Shown here one piece after another: positions 31,031-43,082 of a DNA stretch of 64,000 nt. A model generated the notes under the pieces. That model was not told the origin of the DNA. It saw nothing but the letters and a program-made list of their open reading frames with translations, and did not search any database. The DNA is taken from the NCBI GenBank assembly GCA_963921825.1, contig OY997591.1, positions 44,723,825-44,787,824 of the forward strand, given 5' to 3'. Positions within the stretch are counted from its first letter, which is position 1. Each line of letters opens with the position of its first letter. Source of the DNA: Erodium maritimum. Its lineage: Eukaryota; Streptophyta; Magnoliopsida; Geraniales; Geraniaceae. Position numbers and translations under genes: made by a program.

Positions 31031-32484
31031 AAAGCTAGGGTTTGTTTTCAAATTTTCAGAGGGGAAAATTTTGTTGGAGCTAGGAATGAGTACTATGGGG
31101 TACTAAAATCCATTATCATCAATGTGGACAAATATAGTTACTTCAAGATTATGAAATTTGTCCATCAGTTAGAGTGTGATCCCACAAGTACCCCGCATTA
31201 TAATTGAAAGAGGTATTTGTGGATATAATTTAGTGATGAATGTGTAGATAGTATGTTTAAGAAGCATAAATGTAAGGAGGAAACTATTCCTATTTACATG
31301 GCTGGGGCAGAGCACCAATGAATATTGTGACTCCATCTAGGAAGATCTTGGGAGGCACAGAGGCTACAAATATGGGGATTGTTGGTTAATACAAGTATAA
31401 GATGGATAAAGTGAAATAGCTTGATGATGAGGTAAAATACTTCAAGAAAGATGAATCGTTGGATCTAATAGAAGTTAAGTATAAACTGGACCAGAAATCA
31501 TGTTTGGATGGCAAGAGGATTATTCAAACACTCTCAAGCGATAATGAAGAAGTTGAACACCCAAGAGGTACGTAACATTTGATAATTCAATTTTTTTTTA
31601 TCATTTTCTGTTAACTTGTTTTCAAACATTGACTTACAATGGTGTAGTAATTGTGGGGTAATGTGTTTGAGGTCTATGAGTGTACAAAAAATCATGTGGT
31701 GAACACAAATGAGAACTCTTGTTCAAATTTAGGGTGGCAGTTAAATAGCATACCATGCCGGCATGTTATAGATGTATTTGTAGTACTTAGAACTAAACAC
31801 GAAGATTATGTCCACAAGTATTATTATGTTAATATCTACAAGAATATTTACTCCAATTTTCAGAAGCCCATCCTTAGTATGGATTTATGACCTAAAAGCT
31901 CATACTACCATAAATTTTCCTCTCGTATTGTGCGTATCCCTCTTAGTATACCTAGGACTAAGAGAAGGAATTCAAAAGCTAAGAAATTAATCGTGAAGGG
32001 GAAAAGGATTTTGTTGAAACGTATATTTTGTAGTGGTCATGGCCATAACAAGAGAACTTATTCTGCCAGATACAATGGGGAGAGTAGTACTCAGCAGAAC
32101 GAAAGAAATGGTAAGAAATCTGGGTTTTGTAGAACACCGGAGCAAATGATAGATCCGATGAGGCAACGGAAGACATTAATAGCTGAAAGAATACAACAAA
32201 AAAACCATAGTGCACGACAACAGAAATAGAAGATAAAAGAGTGGCAACAATAGAAAGGATGAGCAAGATGACCTAAGTTACCTATGATGAAGGACATGGA
32301 AGACATGTAGTTGATTTATCCCAAGCGGGTCTAAATATGATACGAATGAACAAACAGATACTAAATTGCAAATATTCCTTACTTTTTATGTCTTCAAGCT
32401 CTGATTTGCAATATAACATTCCTTAACATGTGTAGAGCCCATTTTTATATCTATTTAGCCATCTGAATCTGGATATGGATCAAC
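31031..32484 (+). pseudogene. MULE transposase remnant: N-terminal and SWIM parts
   Basis: 31040-31310 resembles the PB1-like N-terminus of plant MULE transposases (GVLKSIIINVDKYSYFKIMK, then DSMFKKHKC and a short IPIYM). 31651-32060 is the C-terminal part: FEVYECTKNHVVN, a SWIM zinc finger ending WQLNSIPCRHVI, EDYVHKYYYVNIYKN, PILSMDLWP, and a decayed zinc knuckle with GHGHNKRTYSA. The DDE catalytic region that should lie between (roughly 31310-31640) is absent. Several stops occur. The C-terminal tail continues beyond the LTR at 35772. Confidence 0.75.
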
Positions 32485-33126
32485 TGTCACGCCCCAATTT
32501 CAGTAAACCGAACTCGGGACGCGAACATTTAAAATAATAAAAACATTTAGTTGCCTTTTCATAAATCATCGTTTGTTCAACAAAAATAATGTTTACAACT
32601 TAAAATACGTCACAACAAGTGGACAAAAGTATGGTATCCATCGCTAGACTCAAAAACAACCCAGAAACCCGTTCCTAGCTCTTCAAGCTTCAGAAGCTCC
32701 CCTAGTCCAACCTGCGACCGGTACCTGTAGGAAAAGCAGCTAGGGGTGAGCGTTCGCTCACCACCACGGACAACAGACTGACTACGGCATAATTAGCAGA
32801 CGATGCTGGTAACACCAACAATAAACTTTACACCGGGGAAACTATCCCCAACCCAAGTACTCCGACTGACACACACCCACGGTTACCTTCCTTGACCAAC
32901 TCAACACTCTGACACGTAAAGTAGACCCGACACAACGATCACGACCTCTTCCAAGGACTCAAGGACCACCACGCAAAACCCAAGATCACAAAGGATCGTA
33001 CACCAAACAAGATCACAAAGGATCGCACACCAAGAAAGATCACAAAGGATCGCATACCAGCTGCCCAGTAACCTCCCTCACGCCCAGTTATCAATCTCAA
33101 TCAGGTCAAGGATCGACCTATCGCAA

Positions 33127-33375
33127 TTCCTCGACACGAAGTCGGATCAGGCTGTCGACATATTGCAATTCATTGACACCAAGTCGGATCAGGCTGTCGA
33201 CCTATCGCAATTCATCGACACCAAGTCGGATCAGGTTGTCGACCTATCGCAATTCATCGACACCAAGTCGGATCAGGCTGTCGACCTATCGCAATTCATC
33301 GACACCAAGTCGGATCAGGCTGTCGACCTATCGCAATTCATCGACACCAAGTCGGATCAGGCTGTCGACCTATCA
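33127..33375. repeat. 42-bp tandem array in the LTR, six units
   Basis: GTCGGATCAGG recurs six times (near 33141, 33184, 33226, 33268, 33310 and 33352), spaced 42-43 bp. Because 42 is divisible by three, the + strand stays open as a 14-residue repeat (SQFIDTKSDQAVDL). Confidence 0.9.
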
Positions 33376-33429
33376 TACTCACAACTTCGGGTAACCACAA
33401 TCACAATCACAGGCAAGTTCAACAAACAG

Positions 33430-33910
33430 GCACTCAAGGCCACTCAAGACACCTCAACAGTCAAGACTCGGGTTCAACAACCCCACGGGCACTCGCGGTC
33501 ACCCAAAACACCAACGGTGAAAACACGGGTTCAACAACCCCCCACGGGCACTCACGGCCACTCAAGACACACCAACGGTCAAGACTCGGGTTCAACAACC
33601 CCACAGGCACTCATGGCCACCCCAAAACACCAACAATCAAATACGGGCTCTCATGGCCACCCAAGACACCAACACTAATTCACGGGCTCTCATGGCCACC
33701 CAAGACACCAACAATAATACACGGGCTCTCATGGCCACCCAAGACACCAACACTAATACACGGGCTGTCATGGTCACCAAAGACACCAACAATCAAATAC
33801 GGGCTCTCACGGCCACCCAAGACTCAACAGCCAAACACGGGCTCTCATGGCCACCCAAGACTCAACAGTCAAACACGGGCTCTCATGGCCACCCAAGACA
33901 CGACAAATAC
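33430..33910. repeat. Degenerate 30-40 bp array in the LTR
   Basis: More than ten imperfect units built on ACACGGGCTCTCATGGCCAC and CCAAGACACCAAC. The same motif forms arrays in the other LTRs (38820-39390, 51780-52050 and 58550-58820). Confidence 0.85.
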
Positions 33911-35771
33911 ACAATCAACCTCCGGCATAACCAAAGCCTCCAACAGTTCTAATATCAACAGTTTCACAATCAACCTCCGGGCATGGTCATATGCCTCCAG
34001 TAATTCTAATAACGCTAAGTTCTCTGCTCCTACGACACTACTAAGTGTCACATGCATTTCCAACATTCGCTACATTCCCGTATCATGCTTTTCTAATATT
34101 CCATAACCTACTCAACCCACGACACCCCGGTGTCACATGCAATTCTACTGTTAACTTTCCCTAGTCAGGGTCGAGATCCGGCTACTTTTCCCTACCTCAA
34201 GACGATACGACAGCTGCGTCTCCTAGCTGCTGACGACCGGGCCAACTCCGTCTTCTACGGAGAAGTCCACGAAGTCCCAGTCTGATTTTAACAGGTAAAA
34301 CTTACAATCAGATCTGGTACAGTCCAAAGTACAATCAACACGTTGCCCTTTAACTCGAACGGGTCAAAAGGCGGGATTACGACGAATCGGGTTCGAGTAC
34401 CCGCGCACCGAAACCGGTGCACGTTTCCCCGAGGCACGGTCCCAATGCACAGATCTCGAGGCACGGGTTTCGTGGCACCTGTTTCAGCGTTCCACTTTTA
34501 TACCGTTCAAGGTCCGATTTAGCGTTCGGTTTAGTCGAACCACGTTTTCTAAAACCCGATCACAGATTTATTTTGTTCACCTTTCAGTTTACTAGTCCTT
34601 TTCAAAACACTTGATTTCGTTTAAAACTGATTTTAACCCCTTTTTATTTAAAACAGTTTTGATCTTCAAATCCCTTCTGGTTAACTATTTTTTGTTCTCA
34701 AAACCCTCTTTTAGATCTTTTCTGATAAATCCTTGGTCTTCTTCAATCAATTTGTTAAAAAGCTTTAGTTTCGAAAACGTTAACTCATAACCAGAAACTG
34801 CTCGGGGATCAAAAGGGAAGAAGGGATAGGTTCGATTTCGCAAACCGACCGACCTCGAGATTCTCACCATAGGGAAACGGTGGACAGGCGGTGGAGAACG
34901 GCCGGTCTCTCCTCAGATCCGGACGAGACCGGTGAATAACTTGACGGATCTGCGGCGGTGGTGGCTCGGCTGAGCTTTCCGGTGGTGGGACGGCGACGGA
35001 AACTCGGTTATGCGCCGGTGAAGAAGACGGAGAGGAGAGCGCTCGGGACGGGGACGGCCGTGTGGACGGCGACGAGGAGAAGGGAGACGGGAGGGTCGGC
35101 TAGGCTCGGGAGAGGTCAGCTAGGCTTGGGAGAGGTCGGGCGTTGCCGGAGCTGGTGAGAGGACGACGAGGAGGAACGGACGGGATCGATGGGAAGCAAG
35201 AGGAGGAGTTGCGGCTCACGGTGGTGAGAGAAGAGAAGTGGAGAGTGAGAGAAGGTGAGGTCGACGAGGGAGATAAGAGAGAGAGGGAGGCGAGCGCGAG
35301 GAGATGGGGTTTGAAGAGGGAAGGGAGGCCGAGATCTGGGTCGGGGGAGGTTGGCCGGCGACGGCGGCCGGAGCTGAGAAAGCAGAGAGCCGGATCGAGA
35401 GTTGGGAGAGAGGGGGGGTCTGCGATGGCGAAGAGAAAAGAGGAGGCGACTGAAACCCTAGGGTTTCGTTGCTTAAATACCGACGCCCAACTGGGCTGAT
35501 TCGGAATTGGGCCAGGCTAAACGGGCTCTACGGCCCAAGGCGAAGGGGAAGGCCTGGGTCGGCCTGGCTAGGTCAGCTGGTCAGGTCCGGCCCAACCCGG
35601 TCAGCCCTTTCTCTTCTTTTTTTTTCTTTTTTTTTGCAAAAGCTAATTAAATTTCGATCCGATATCTTCCCACTACGACGTTACCAAACAACCGACCCGA
35701 TTTTCGACCTCGACGTTTCGATCGAACAAAAATTGATTAAATTAAATCTTTTTACAGAGGCGGTCTTCATA

Positions 35772-36200
35772 ACATTCACAGTTGGTGTAAGATTTTTCAT
35801 CCCACGAGGAAGAGGAAGAGGAAGGAGCTCAATATCTTCAAGTCAAAGCTCTACAACACATCTACCATCTATCTTCACTCCACCACATACTACAAGCAGC
35901 CAACTATCTGGGGTTTATTTTGTGAAAAGTTATAGAACTTGTGCACATAGATGAATGAACTGTTTTTAGCCTTTTATGGTAGCGAAATGGATATTTAATG
36001 TGTACGATAATTGTGGACATCTATGACGGAAAAAAAAAATTCTTTTTTGTAAAATTTTGAACCTTTTGGTCAGTGAATATAATTGGATGGAACTTATATA
36101 TGACTTATGCAATCTTAGTTTCCTACCCTTACTTGTGTTTATGGAAATCCAAATTTTAGATGTCTTTACTTTTACAGTTATGCATAGCTTGATTCTTCAC
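35772..36200 (+). pseudogene. MULE transposase C-terminal tail beyond the LTR
   Basis: FFIPRGRGRGRSSISSSQSS (35812-35870), then a Ser/Thr/Pro-rich tail and a stop at 35952, resembles the Gly-Arg-rich tail of plant MULE transposases. Its position right after the LTR suggests the LTR split one reading frame. From 36000 to 36290 nothing else is visible. Confidence 0.5.
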
Positions 36201-36294
36201 AGGTTTTGACCAAAACATATAAATGGGTCATGCGAAATTTTCAAATCTGCAATTTCAAATTGAAACCCATTTTTAGTTTCAAAGCTTCATGTTT

Positions 36295-36599
36295 GGGTTA
36301 ATTACCTTTTGTACCCCTTTTCTATTGGTAACATACCTTTATCACCCTTTCGTTTGGTAACGTTCAAAAACACTCCCTACGTTTTGATAACACACATTTA
36401 GTACCCCTTATGAATTGATCACACATCATTTAATACCCCTTATGTATTGGTAATGGGACAATTACACGCCTTATGAATTGGTCACAGGTCGTCAAAATGG
36501 CCTAAACTTGACCAAAATTTTATCCAGTGTGTTACCAATACATAAGGGGTACTAAATGTGTGTTACCAATACATAAGGGGTACTAAAGGTAATTAACCC
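36295..36599. mobile_element. MITE, GGGTTAATTACC ends
   Basis: Inverted ends GGGTTAATTACCTTTTGTAC and its inverse ending GTAATTAACCC. TAATACCCCTTATG-type repeats occur inside both arms. No clean target duplication was found (flanks TTCATGTTT and TATTTTTTT). Confidence 0.7.
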
Positions 36600-36636
36600 T
36601 ATTTTTTTACCAAATCACTACCAATCCAATACAGTG

Positions 36637-36770
36637 TTAATTCCATCTCATTATCTTAAAGGTTTCAGATTCCATTACTACTACCCTAGATTTTTTTTCA
36701 TCTCGCTACCCTATTGTTTCAAAACTTTCAATTTAGTACCCGTCGTTATTTTTTCGTCTGATTTTGGACG
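36637..36770. repeat. Single end of a TTAATTCCATCTCA TIR family
   Basis: TTAATTCCATCTCATTATCT, then CAGATTCCATTACTACTACC, matches the reverse complement of 61990-62107. The opposite end is not nearby. Probably a truncated element. Confidence 0.5.
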
Positions 36771-37428
36771 AAAAATGATCATATGCGTCGCACATGACCT
36801 TTATTTTTATGAAAATTCCAAGACTACCTTTCAATTCACATGTCTCCTTACTTTGTTCTTACTCTATCTTCTTAATTTTTTGTTGTACAGATCCTTCACC
36901 AAAACATAGAAAAAATGGAGCTTACTAGAGCAAAAATACAATTGTGTGAGAAAAAATGGAGCTACCAAAAATATTGAGTTTACCCACCGAGAACACGAGT
37001 ATGGGAAGTACCGGAATGCCGGATACCACGACGATTGTGCAATGTTCCCCGAAAAATGTAACCCCCGAACTGGAGTCAAAATCCAGATCTCGCTCCAAGG
37101 ACACAAGGGGCGAGGCAGTCAAGCAGACCCGCGACCAGCAAAGTCAAAACGACGACCGGAGAGAAAGCCAAGCCTGTAACCCACCTATTCCGTTGGACTT
37201 GTCGACATCGTCGTTGTTGTGGGGATTTGGGGTCGTAGGTTCGTCTCCGGCGAGGTCTAAGATCTCGCATGGTCGTCGGCTCCATATTAGGGATGATCCT
37301 CCTTGGCCTTAGATTGGGGCTCATCAATGGAGTTCACCAGATCCCCGAACAATCAGTTATTCAAAGATGTAGAGCCAAGAACAAATGTAATTAAAAAAAG
37401 AATTTAAACAAATGATGAAATGTATACA
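36771..37428. other. Unassigned stretch
   Basis: A 118-residue frame at 36956-37312 (+) has polar, low-complexity character (SKSRSRSKDTRGEA) and no recognised domain. An overlapping opposite frame exists too, so coding status is doubtful. Confidence 0.25.
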
Positions 37429-37432
37429 TAGA

Positions 37433-37547
37433 GGATTACAATCAGGTACAAACTTCTATTTTTCGTCAGAACGTAGAACTATCAATCTGGGCCTTTGGAT
37501 CGTATAATTAAAGGCCCACATTTAATGCATATCTTTTTAATTATATA
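37433..37547. mobile_element. Half copy of a TA-flanked MITE
   Basis: CAATCAGGTACAAACTTC...GTCAGAACGTAGAACTATC matches the left arm of the element at 37828 and the inverse of 37690-37793. It stops where the next MITE begins in an AATTATATAG context, so it looks interrupted. Confidence 0.65.
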
Positions 37548-37793
37548 GGGGAGCTTTCGGGTACAAACCTTATTTCGGGTCAGAACGTAGAACTAATATG
37601 GGCCATTGATTACCCAAATCGGATGGCCACCGAAATTCAGGGGGGTGGGGGGTTATTGATTACGAAATCAATTACAAGATATGCATTAATTAAAAAGATA
37701 TGCATTAAATCTGGGCCTTTAATTATACGATCCAAGGGCCCAGATTGAAAGTTCTACGTTCTGACGAAAGATAGAAGTTTGTACCTGATTGTA
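37548..37793. mobile_element. TA-flanked MITE, about 246 bp
   Basis: The left arm GGGAGCTTTCGGGTACAAAC and the right arm (inverse of TACAATCAGGTACAAACTTC) share GTCAGAACGTAGAAC in inverted positions. The left border is ATATAG; the right border is a (TA)n tract (37795-37815). No coding capacity. Confidence 0.75.
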
Positions 37794-37927
37794 ATTATAT
37801 ATATATATATATATAGGCTACCCTATATACAATCAGGTACCAACTTACATCTTTTGTCAGAACGTAGAACTATCAATCTGGGCCCTTGGATCGTAGAATT
37901 AATGGACCAGATTTAATGCATATCTTT

Positions 37928-40900
37928 TGTCACGCCCCAATTTCAGTAAACCGAACTCGGGACGCGAACGTTTTAAAAACAATAAAACAATGAAACCTGT
38001 TTTGGATAAACACTTTAAAATCTCCATTTAATTAATCAAAATAATATTTACAACTTAAAAAAATACGTCCCAACACGTGGACAAAAGTACAAGGTATCCG
38101 TCACTAGACTCAAAAGACTGAACCCGGACTCCGCTCCTAGCTCCACAAGCTTCGAGAGCTCACCTAGTCCGTCCTGTGATCAGTACCTGTAGGAAAAGCA
38201 GCTAGGGGTGAGTGTTCGCTCACCACCACAGATAACAGACTGACTACGGCATAATTAGTAGACAAAGCCGATAACACTAGCAACAACTCAACTCCGGGGA
38301 TCACTGTCCCCAACTCAAGTACTCTGACTGACAAACACCCACGGTGACCTTCCTCGAACGACTCAACACTCAAACATGTAAGTAGACCGACACAAATATC
38401 ACGACCTCTTCCAAGGACTCAAAAGAAACTACGCAACACCAAACAAGATCACAAAGGATCGCACACCAAACAAGATCACAAAGGATCGCAAACCAGCTGC
38501 TCAGTAACCAATTCTGTTTCTCGCCCTTTCCGATCCTAGTCGGTCCAGGCGGTCGACCTGTCTTACAACTTCTCTGTCCCTCGCCCTTTCCGATCCCAGT
38601 CGGTCCAGGCGGTCGACCTGTCTTACAACTTCACTGTCCCTCGCCCTTTCCGATCCCAGTCGGTCCAGGCGGTCGACCTGTCTTACAACTTCTCTCACTC
38701 ACGCGCTTCCCCGACACAAAGTCGGGCCAGGCGGTCGACCTGTCTCAGTAACCTCTCTCACTCAGGTAACCACAATCACAATCACAAGCAAGTTCAACAA
38801 ACAGCAACAACACAGGTTCAACACTCCACATGCACTCATGGCCACCCAAGACACCAACCATAAAACACGGACTCAACAGCCCCATAGGCACTCACGGCAT
38901 CCCAAGATACACCAACAGTAAACCACGGACTCAACAACCCCACAGGCACTCACGGCCTCCCAAGACACACCAACGATAAACCACGGACTCAACAGCCCCA
39001 CAGGCACTCACGGCCTCCCAAGATACACCAATAGTAACTCACGGACTCAACAGCCCCACGGGCACTCACGGGCACTCACCACCAACAGTAAAGACACGGG
39101 TTCAACAACCCTACGGGCACTCATGGCCACCCAAAACACCAAAGGTAAAGACACGGGTTCAACGACCCCACGGGCACTCATGGCCACCCAAACTCAACAA
39201 TAATACACGCTCGCAACTTACCCCCCCCCCCCCCCGAGACTCTAACTTGGTCAGGCTAGCCAAAGACACCAACCTTAGTACACGGGCTCTCATGGCCACC
39301 CAAACACAAATAAAAAACACGGGCTCTCATGGCCACCCAAGACTCAACAATAATAACACGGGCTCTCAAGGCCACCCAAGACACCAAATAGACAAACGAC
39401 CTCCGGCTTAACCAAAGCCTCCAACAGTCCTAATATTAACAGTTTCACAATCAACCTCCGGGCATGGTCATATGCCTCCAGTACTCATAATATCGATAAG
39501 TTCACAATCAACCTCCGGGCATGGTCATATGCCTCCAGTAATTCTAACATCTATAAGTTCTCTGCTCCTACGACACTACTAAGTGTCACATGTTTTTCAA
39601 ATAATTGCTACGATCCCGTATCATGCTTTTCTAATATTTAAATAAAACTACTCAACCCACGACACCCCGGTGTCACATGCAATTCTAATGTTAACTTTCC
39701 CCAGTCAGGGCCGAGATCCGGCTACTTTTCCCTACCTCGTGCGTGTTCTCCCAAAAGCCAAACCACGAGCTCCGGTGATGATCTCAGTCACTCACACAGC
39801 TTTCCCTTGCCTCGGTCCGTGGCACGATCTAAAAGAACACAAATTTAAGGCGCTTAACAACCCGCAGGAATAAACTGAAAAACATTAAACTCGATGCCCA
39901 AACTTAACCCCGACAATGTCGATCACTCCCAAACTTCCCAATTACTCGACATTGTCGATAAGGGACCCGTAAAGTCCCGATTCGCCCAACGTGGCGAATC
40001 TGCCCGGGTTTTGTAAATGCCCTTCCGGGGCTCCAAAAATTCCCGTTTTCGTTTCCACGGTCTTAGAATAAATCAAGGGTCCCAATGTACTTGACGGAAT
40101 CGAATTCTGACTTCCGAGTCAATTAAATGACGTTTAAAGTTTCTAAACCCGATAATTTACAACTTCTCCAATTTAATTCCAATTTTCGATTCGGTTAAGG
40201 ATAAAAGGTCCGGGGAACGTTTTAAACCACCCGAACGATAAAACCCGAGCACCCGAGCACGTGGGCCCTAGGGCTCAAAGTGGGGCTCGGCCTCCATGGT
40301 GGTGGCTGGTCCCGGCTCCGGCCAACCACCCATGGCCGGCCGGCCACCACCCACGGTGGCCGGAGCTCCTCCCGAGCCTCCGGTCACCGGAAAACGTCAT
40401 CTCTTCCCTCCAAACACCTCCAAAACGTCTCCAACAATTACCCCAACATCAAAGCCACCTTAAACTAATATTTTTACAAAAACCTAACTTCCAAAATTAA
40501 TCAAAACGAGAATCGGTTCGGTGTATACCGTAGAGGAGAACGAGGGGAAGTAGATTGCTCCTTGCCTCGAGACGATCCAAGGGTTGGATATGGCGTGAAT
40601 AGTGCCCAAACCTTAGCTTCCTCTCTTCCTTCTTCTCCTTCTCTCCCTTTCTTCTCTCTTCTTTCTCTTTCTAAAACACTAACTCATTTTATCTTTCTTT
40701 TTTTCTCTTTTTAATACATGGCCGGGCACCCCTTGTCCTCTCATCCTTTTTCCCCCCAAAACTAACACCACCACAATTAGGACATGTGTCAAGGTGGGTC
40801 CCACACCTTTTGAAAAATATCTACTTGATATTTTCCGATCAGATTCGCGAAAATCGGACGTTTCGGGCCCCGAACGGGCACTTTTTCCAAGAAATTACGA

Positions 40901-41216
40901 AACTTGGCGGGCTACAAGGAAACAGCCCAACTAAGACCGCTGCGACGACGGCTAAGATTTTTGGATCCAAAACGGTCCTCGAATGGACCAAAACGTCGCT
41001 CGGTTGACTTTTCCAACGAAAAGTCAACATTTCCCAAATTGATCAGAAAGTTGCCCTGAGTCCCCCGGAACTCACTTGGGTCAATAATGGGGTCAACTTA
41101 AGTCCGGTATGACACTCGGGGTCATTTTAGGTTCACTTAACTGTCAGTCTTAAATTTTTTAAATTTTTCCTGTTTTTCGCAGGTTTGACTGGCGTTCACC
41201 GGGAGTGGTTATTACA
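37928..41216. mobile_element. Solo LTR with perfect 5-bp duplication
   Basis: Begins TGTCACGCCCCAATTTCAG and ends GGTTATTACA, so TG...CA. Flanked by TCTTT on both sides (37923-37927 and 41217-41221). No PBS, pol or second LTR, hence a solo LTR of 3289 bp from unequal recombination. The first half is related to the LTRs at 32485, 50929 and 57700. The far end (40500-41216) differs, so it belongs to a sister subfamily. Confidence 0.9.
38521..38700. repeat. 60-bp tandem array in the solo LTR, three units
   Basis: TCGCCCTTTCCGATCCCAGT recurs every 60 bp at 38521, 38581 and 38641. Length is again a multiple of three, and the minus strand reads as a 20-residue repeat (VVRQVDRLDRLGSERARDRE). GATCCCAGTCGG recurs in the arrays of the younger LTRs. 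Confidence 0.9.
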
Positions 41217-42476
41217 TCTTTTAATATCTTTTTAGTTAATGCATATCTTGTAATTGATTTCGTAATCAATCACCACCCCCCTGAATTTCGGTGGTCATCC
41301 GATCTGAGTAATCAATGGCCCAGGTTAGTTCTACGTTCCGACCCGAAATAAGGTTTGTACCTGAAAGCTCCCCTATATATATATATAGGGACGCTATCAC
41401 GTGCGAACCACCTGTAATATGCAAACCTGCGAACTGCATCAGGATCGTCGATCTTTCAGCAGCGCGCGCGATCTACGGCTCAGAGCTAAGCGCGCGAATT
41501 GGAACCAATTCTGGGCCACGCGCCTCTTCTCAGGGGAAAAAATGGAATTTAACCTTTTAAATTACGCGCGCGCCCCAGATTCTCTCGCAAAACAGAATTC
41601 TTATATCCGTAATCTACGCCTGTTCTTCTGAGATTTTAATTTAGATCAAATTGTCATAAATAAAAACTGATAAACACAACGCTTGTCATTTTAAACTGGA
41701 AAAAAATTAAAAAAGTATTTGATTTCGAAAAGAAAATAGATAAAATAAAAAAATCCACATTCTAGTCCTCAAACAAATTCTTCTATATATGCAAAAAATA
41801 ATAACAGTATCATAACAAAAAATTATGTCTGCTTTCCTTGCCTATCATTTGACCTCTTTAGTGTAACTGCAAACGATTTGTTCCTTATCTGCAAACGGAT
41901 ATATCAATATCCGCAAACAGATTTCATTTGTTCCTTATCCGCAAACGGATATATTCCAAAACAATAAAAAAATAAAACCACAAAAAACAACCTATGTACG
42001 CTCCTCTTTTGTTCAACCTATGTTACGAAGGAAAATGTTTTGCTTTGTATTCTGTCAACTTTCGCAAACTGGGATTCCACTATTCGCAAACGAGATTAAC
42101 TTTATCCTCATCAAACAATTCTACAGACTAAAAATCAAAAACGGATTTGTCCTCTTTAGCTTATCTGCAAACGATTCGTTAGTCATCCGCTAATGATTAT
42201 ATCAATATCCGCAAACAAGAATAACTGTATCCTAATATGAGATACAGATGAAACAATTAAAGATCAACAACATAGCACGTGTAACATCCATGACAACATA
42301 TTTAGGGACCCACAATTCAACTAAACCCTACATTTTTCCTATATATACAGAAATCTGTGCAAACAAAACATAAACTCAACCTCAACTCTTATCAAACCTC
42401 AACTCTCTCCCAATTATAAACCATAGATGCTTGCAACATCGAGAAGGGTAAGGGCACCAACATCGATCTGCAAACA

Positions 42477-42737
42477 ATGGAAGAGTTGCTGAAGAGGGGA
42501 GATGCCATATTCGCAAAATACAACATTCTTCTCAATGTTGAGAAGGTCACAATGAAGCACAAGAACTTAAAGGTGATGATGCTGGAGGCAAAACTTGATA
42601 TCGATCTTCTTGTGGTTGAGACCGCCAAAATCGCCGATAACGACATGTCATGTGACTGCATAACTATAGCCAAAGACCTCTTGTGCCGAACGACAGAAGT
42701 TAACAGCGCACTGGATGTTGCTATTGGTATGTTGTAG
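42477..42737 (+). CDS. Small helical protein, 86 aa, unknown
   Basis: I do not recognise this protein. It is charged and predicted helical (MEELLKRGDAIFAKYNILLN..., KHKNLKVMMLEAKLDIDLLV). The frame is open without an ATG back to 42420. A TATA box (CTATATATAC, 42340-42349) lies about 130 bp upstream, and an out-of-frame ATG at 42427 would be a short uORF. The layout (TATA, short leader, frame under 100 residues) repeats at 44299-44562, and the two proteins look faintly alike. It could be a captured fragment rather than a working gene. Confidence 0.4.
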   Translation: MEELLKRGDAIFAKYNILLNVEKVTMKHKNLKVMMLEAKLDIDLLVVETAKIADNDMSCDCITIAKDLLCRTTEVNSALDVAIGML

Positions 42738-43082
42738 TTAGGTACCAAAGAGTCAATGCACGACCTAGAAGAAGATGGCTTTCTTCTACTCCTTTTTTGT
42801 ATGGTGCTCTTTTGTTCAACCTGTGTTATGAATGAAAACATTTCCGAGAAATATCATTTGCTCTATTTAGCTTTTCTGCAAAATATTATTTCTTCATCCG
42901 CAAATTATAATATCGATATCAGCAAAACGGTGTTCATTTTGGTTTACTTTTTTGCAAACTGGAATGATGATATATGCAAACGAAAAAAAACTGTATCCAC
43001 AAACCAAAAATAAACTTAAACATGATTGATCTCATATGTTGAAATATTTACTTTCCACAAAAAAACTAAAGAACTACAGAAA

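Larger units (their letters stand above)
32485..35771 (-). mobile_element. Long gypsy-type LTR (probable solo LTR)
   Basis: Begins TGTCACGCCCCAATTTCAG and ends CGGTCTTCA(TA), the same ends as the LTRs at 50929 and 57700, with about the same length. It interrupts the MULE remnant, and no internal gypsy domain is visible in 3.3 kb. The flanks TCAAC and AACAT/ACATT do not give a clean 5-bp duplication, so a deletion-type origin is possible. Orientation is minus by analogy with the complete element. It carries repeat arrays at 33127-33375 and 33430-33905 and a GC-rich block at 34860-35470. Confidence 0.7.
37828..41372. mobile_element. TA-flanked MITE split by a solo LTR
   Basis: The left part 37828-37927 and right part 41217-41372 together form one element of about 255 bp, of the same family as 37548-37793 but inverted. 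The solo LTR at 37928-41216 sits between them. Borders are CTATATAC on the left and (TA)n at 41373-41387 on the right. Confidence 0.75.

Noticed and set aside
33127..33375. CRISPR-like regular repeat
   Set aside because: Units are contiguous 42-bp tandem copies without variable spacers, in a plant LTR.
37928..41216. Complete LTR retrotransposon
   Set aside because: Only one LTR, no PBS or pol, and the 5-bp duplication lies directly at its two ends, so it is a solo LTR.
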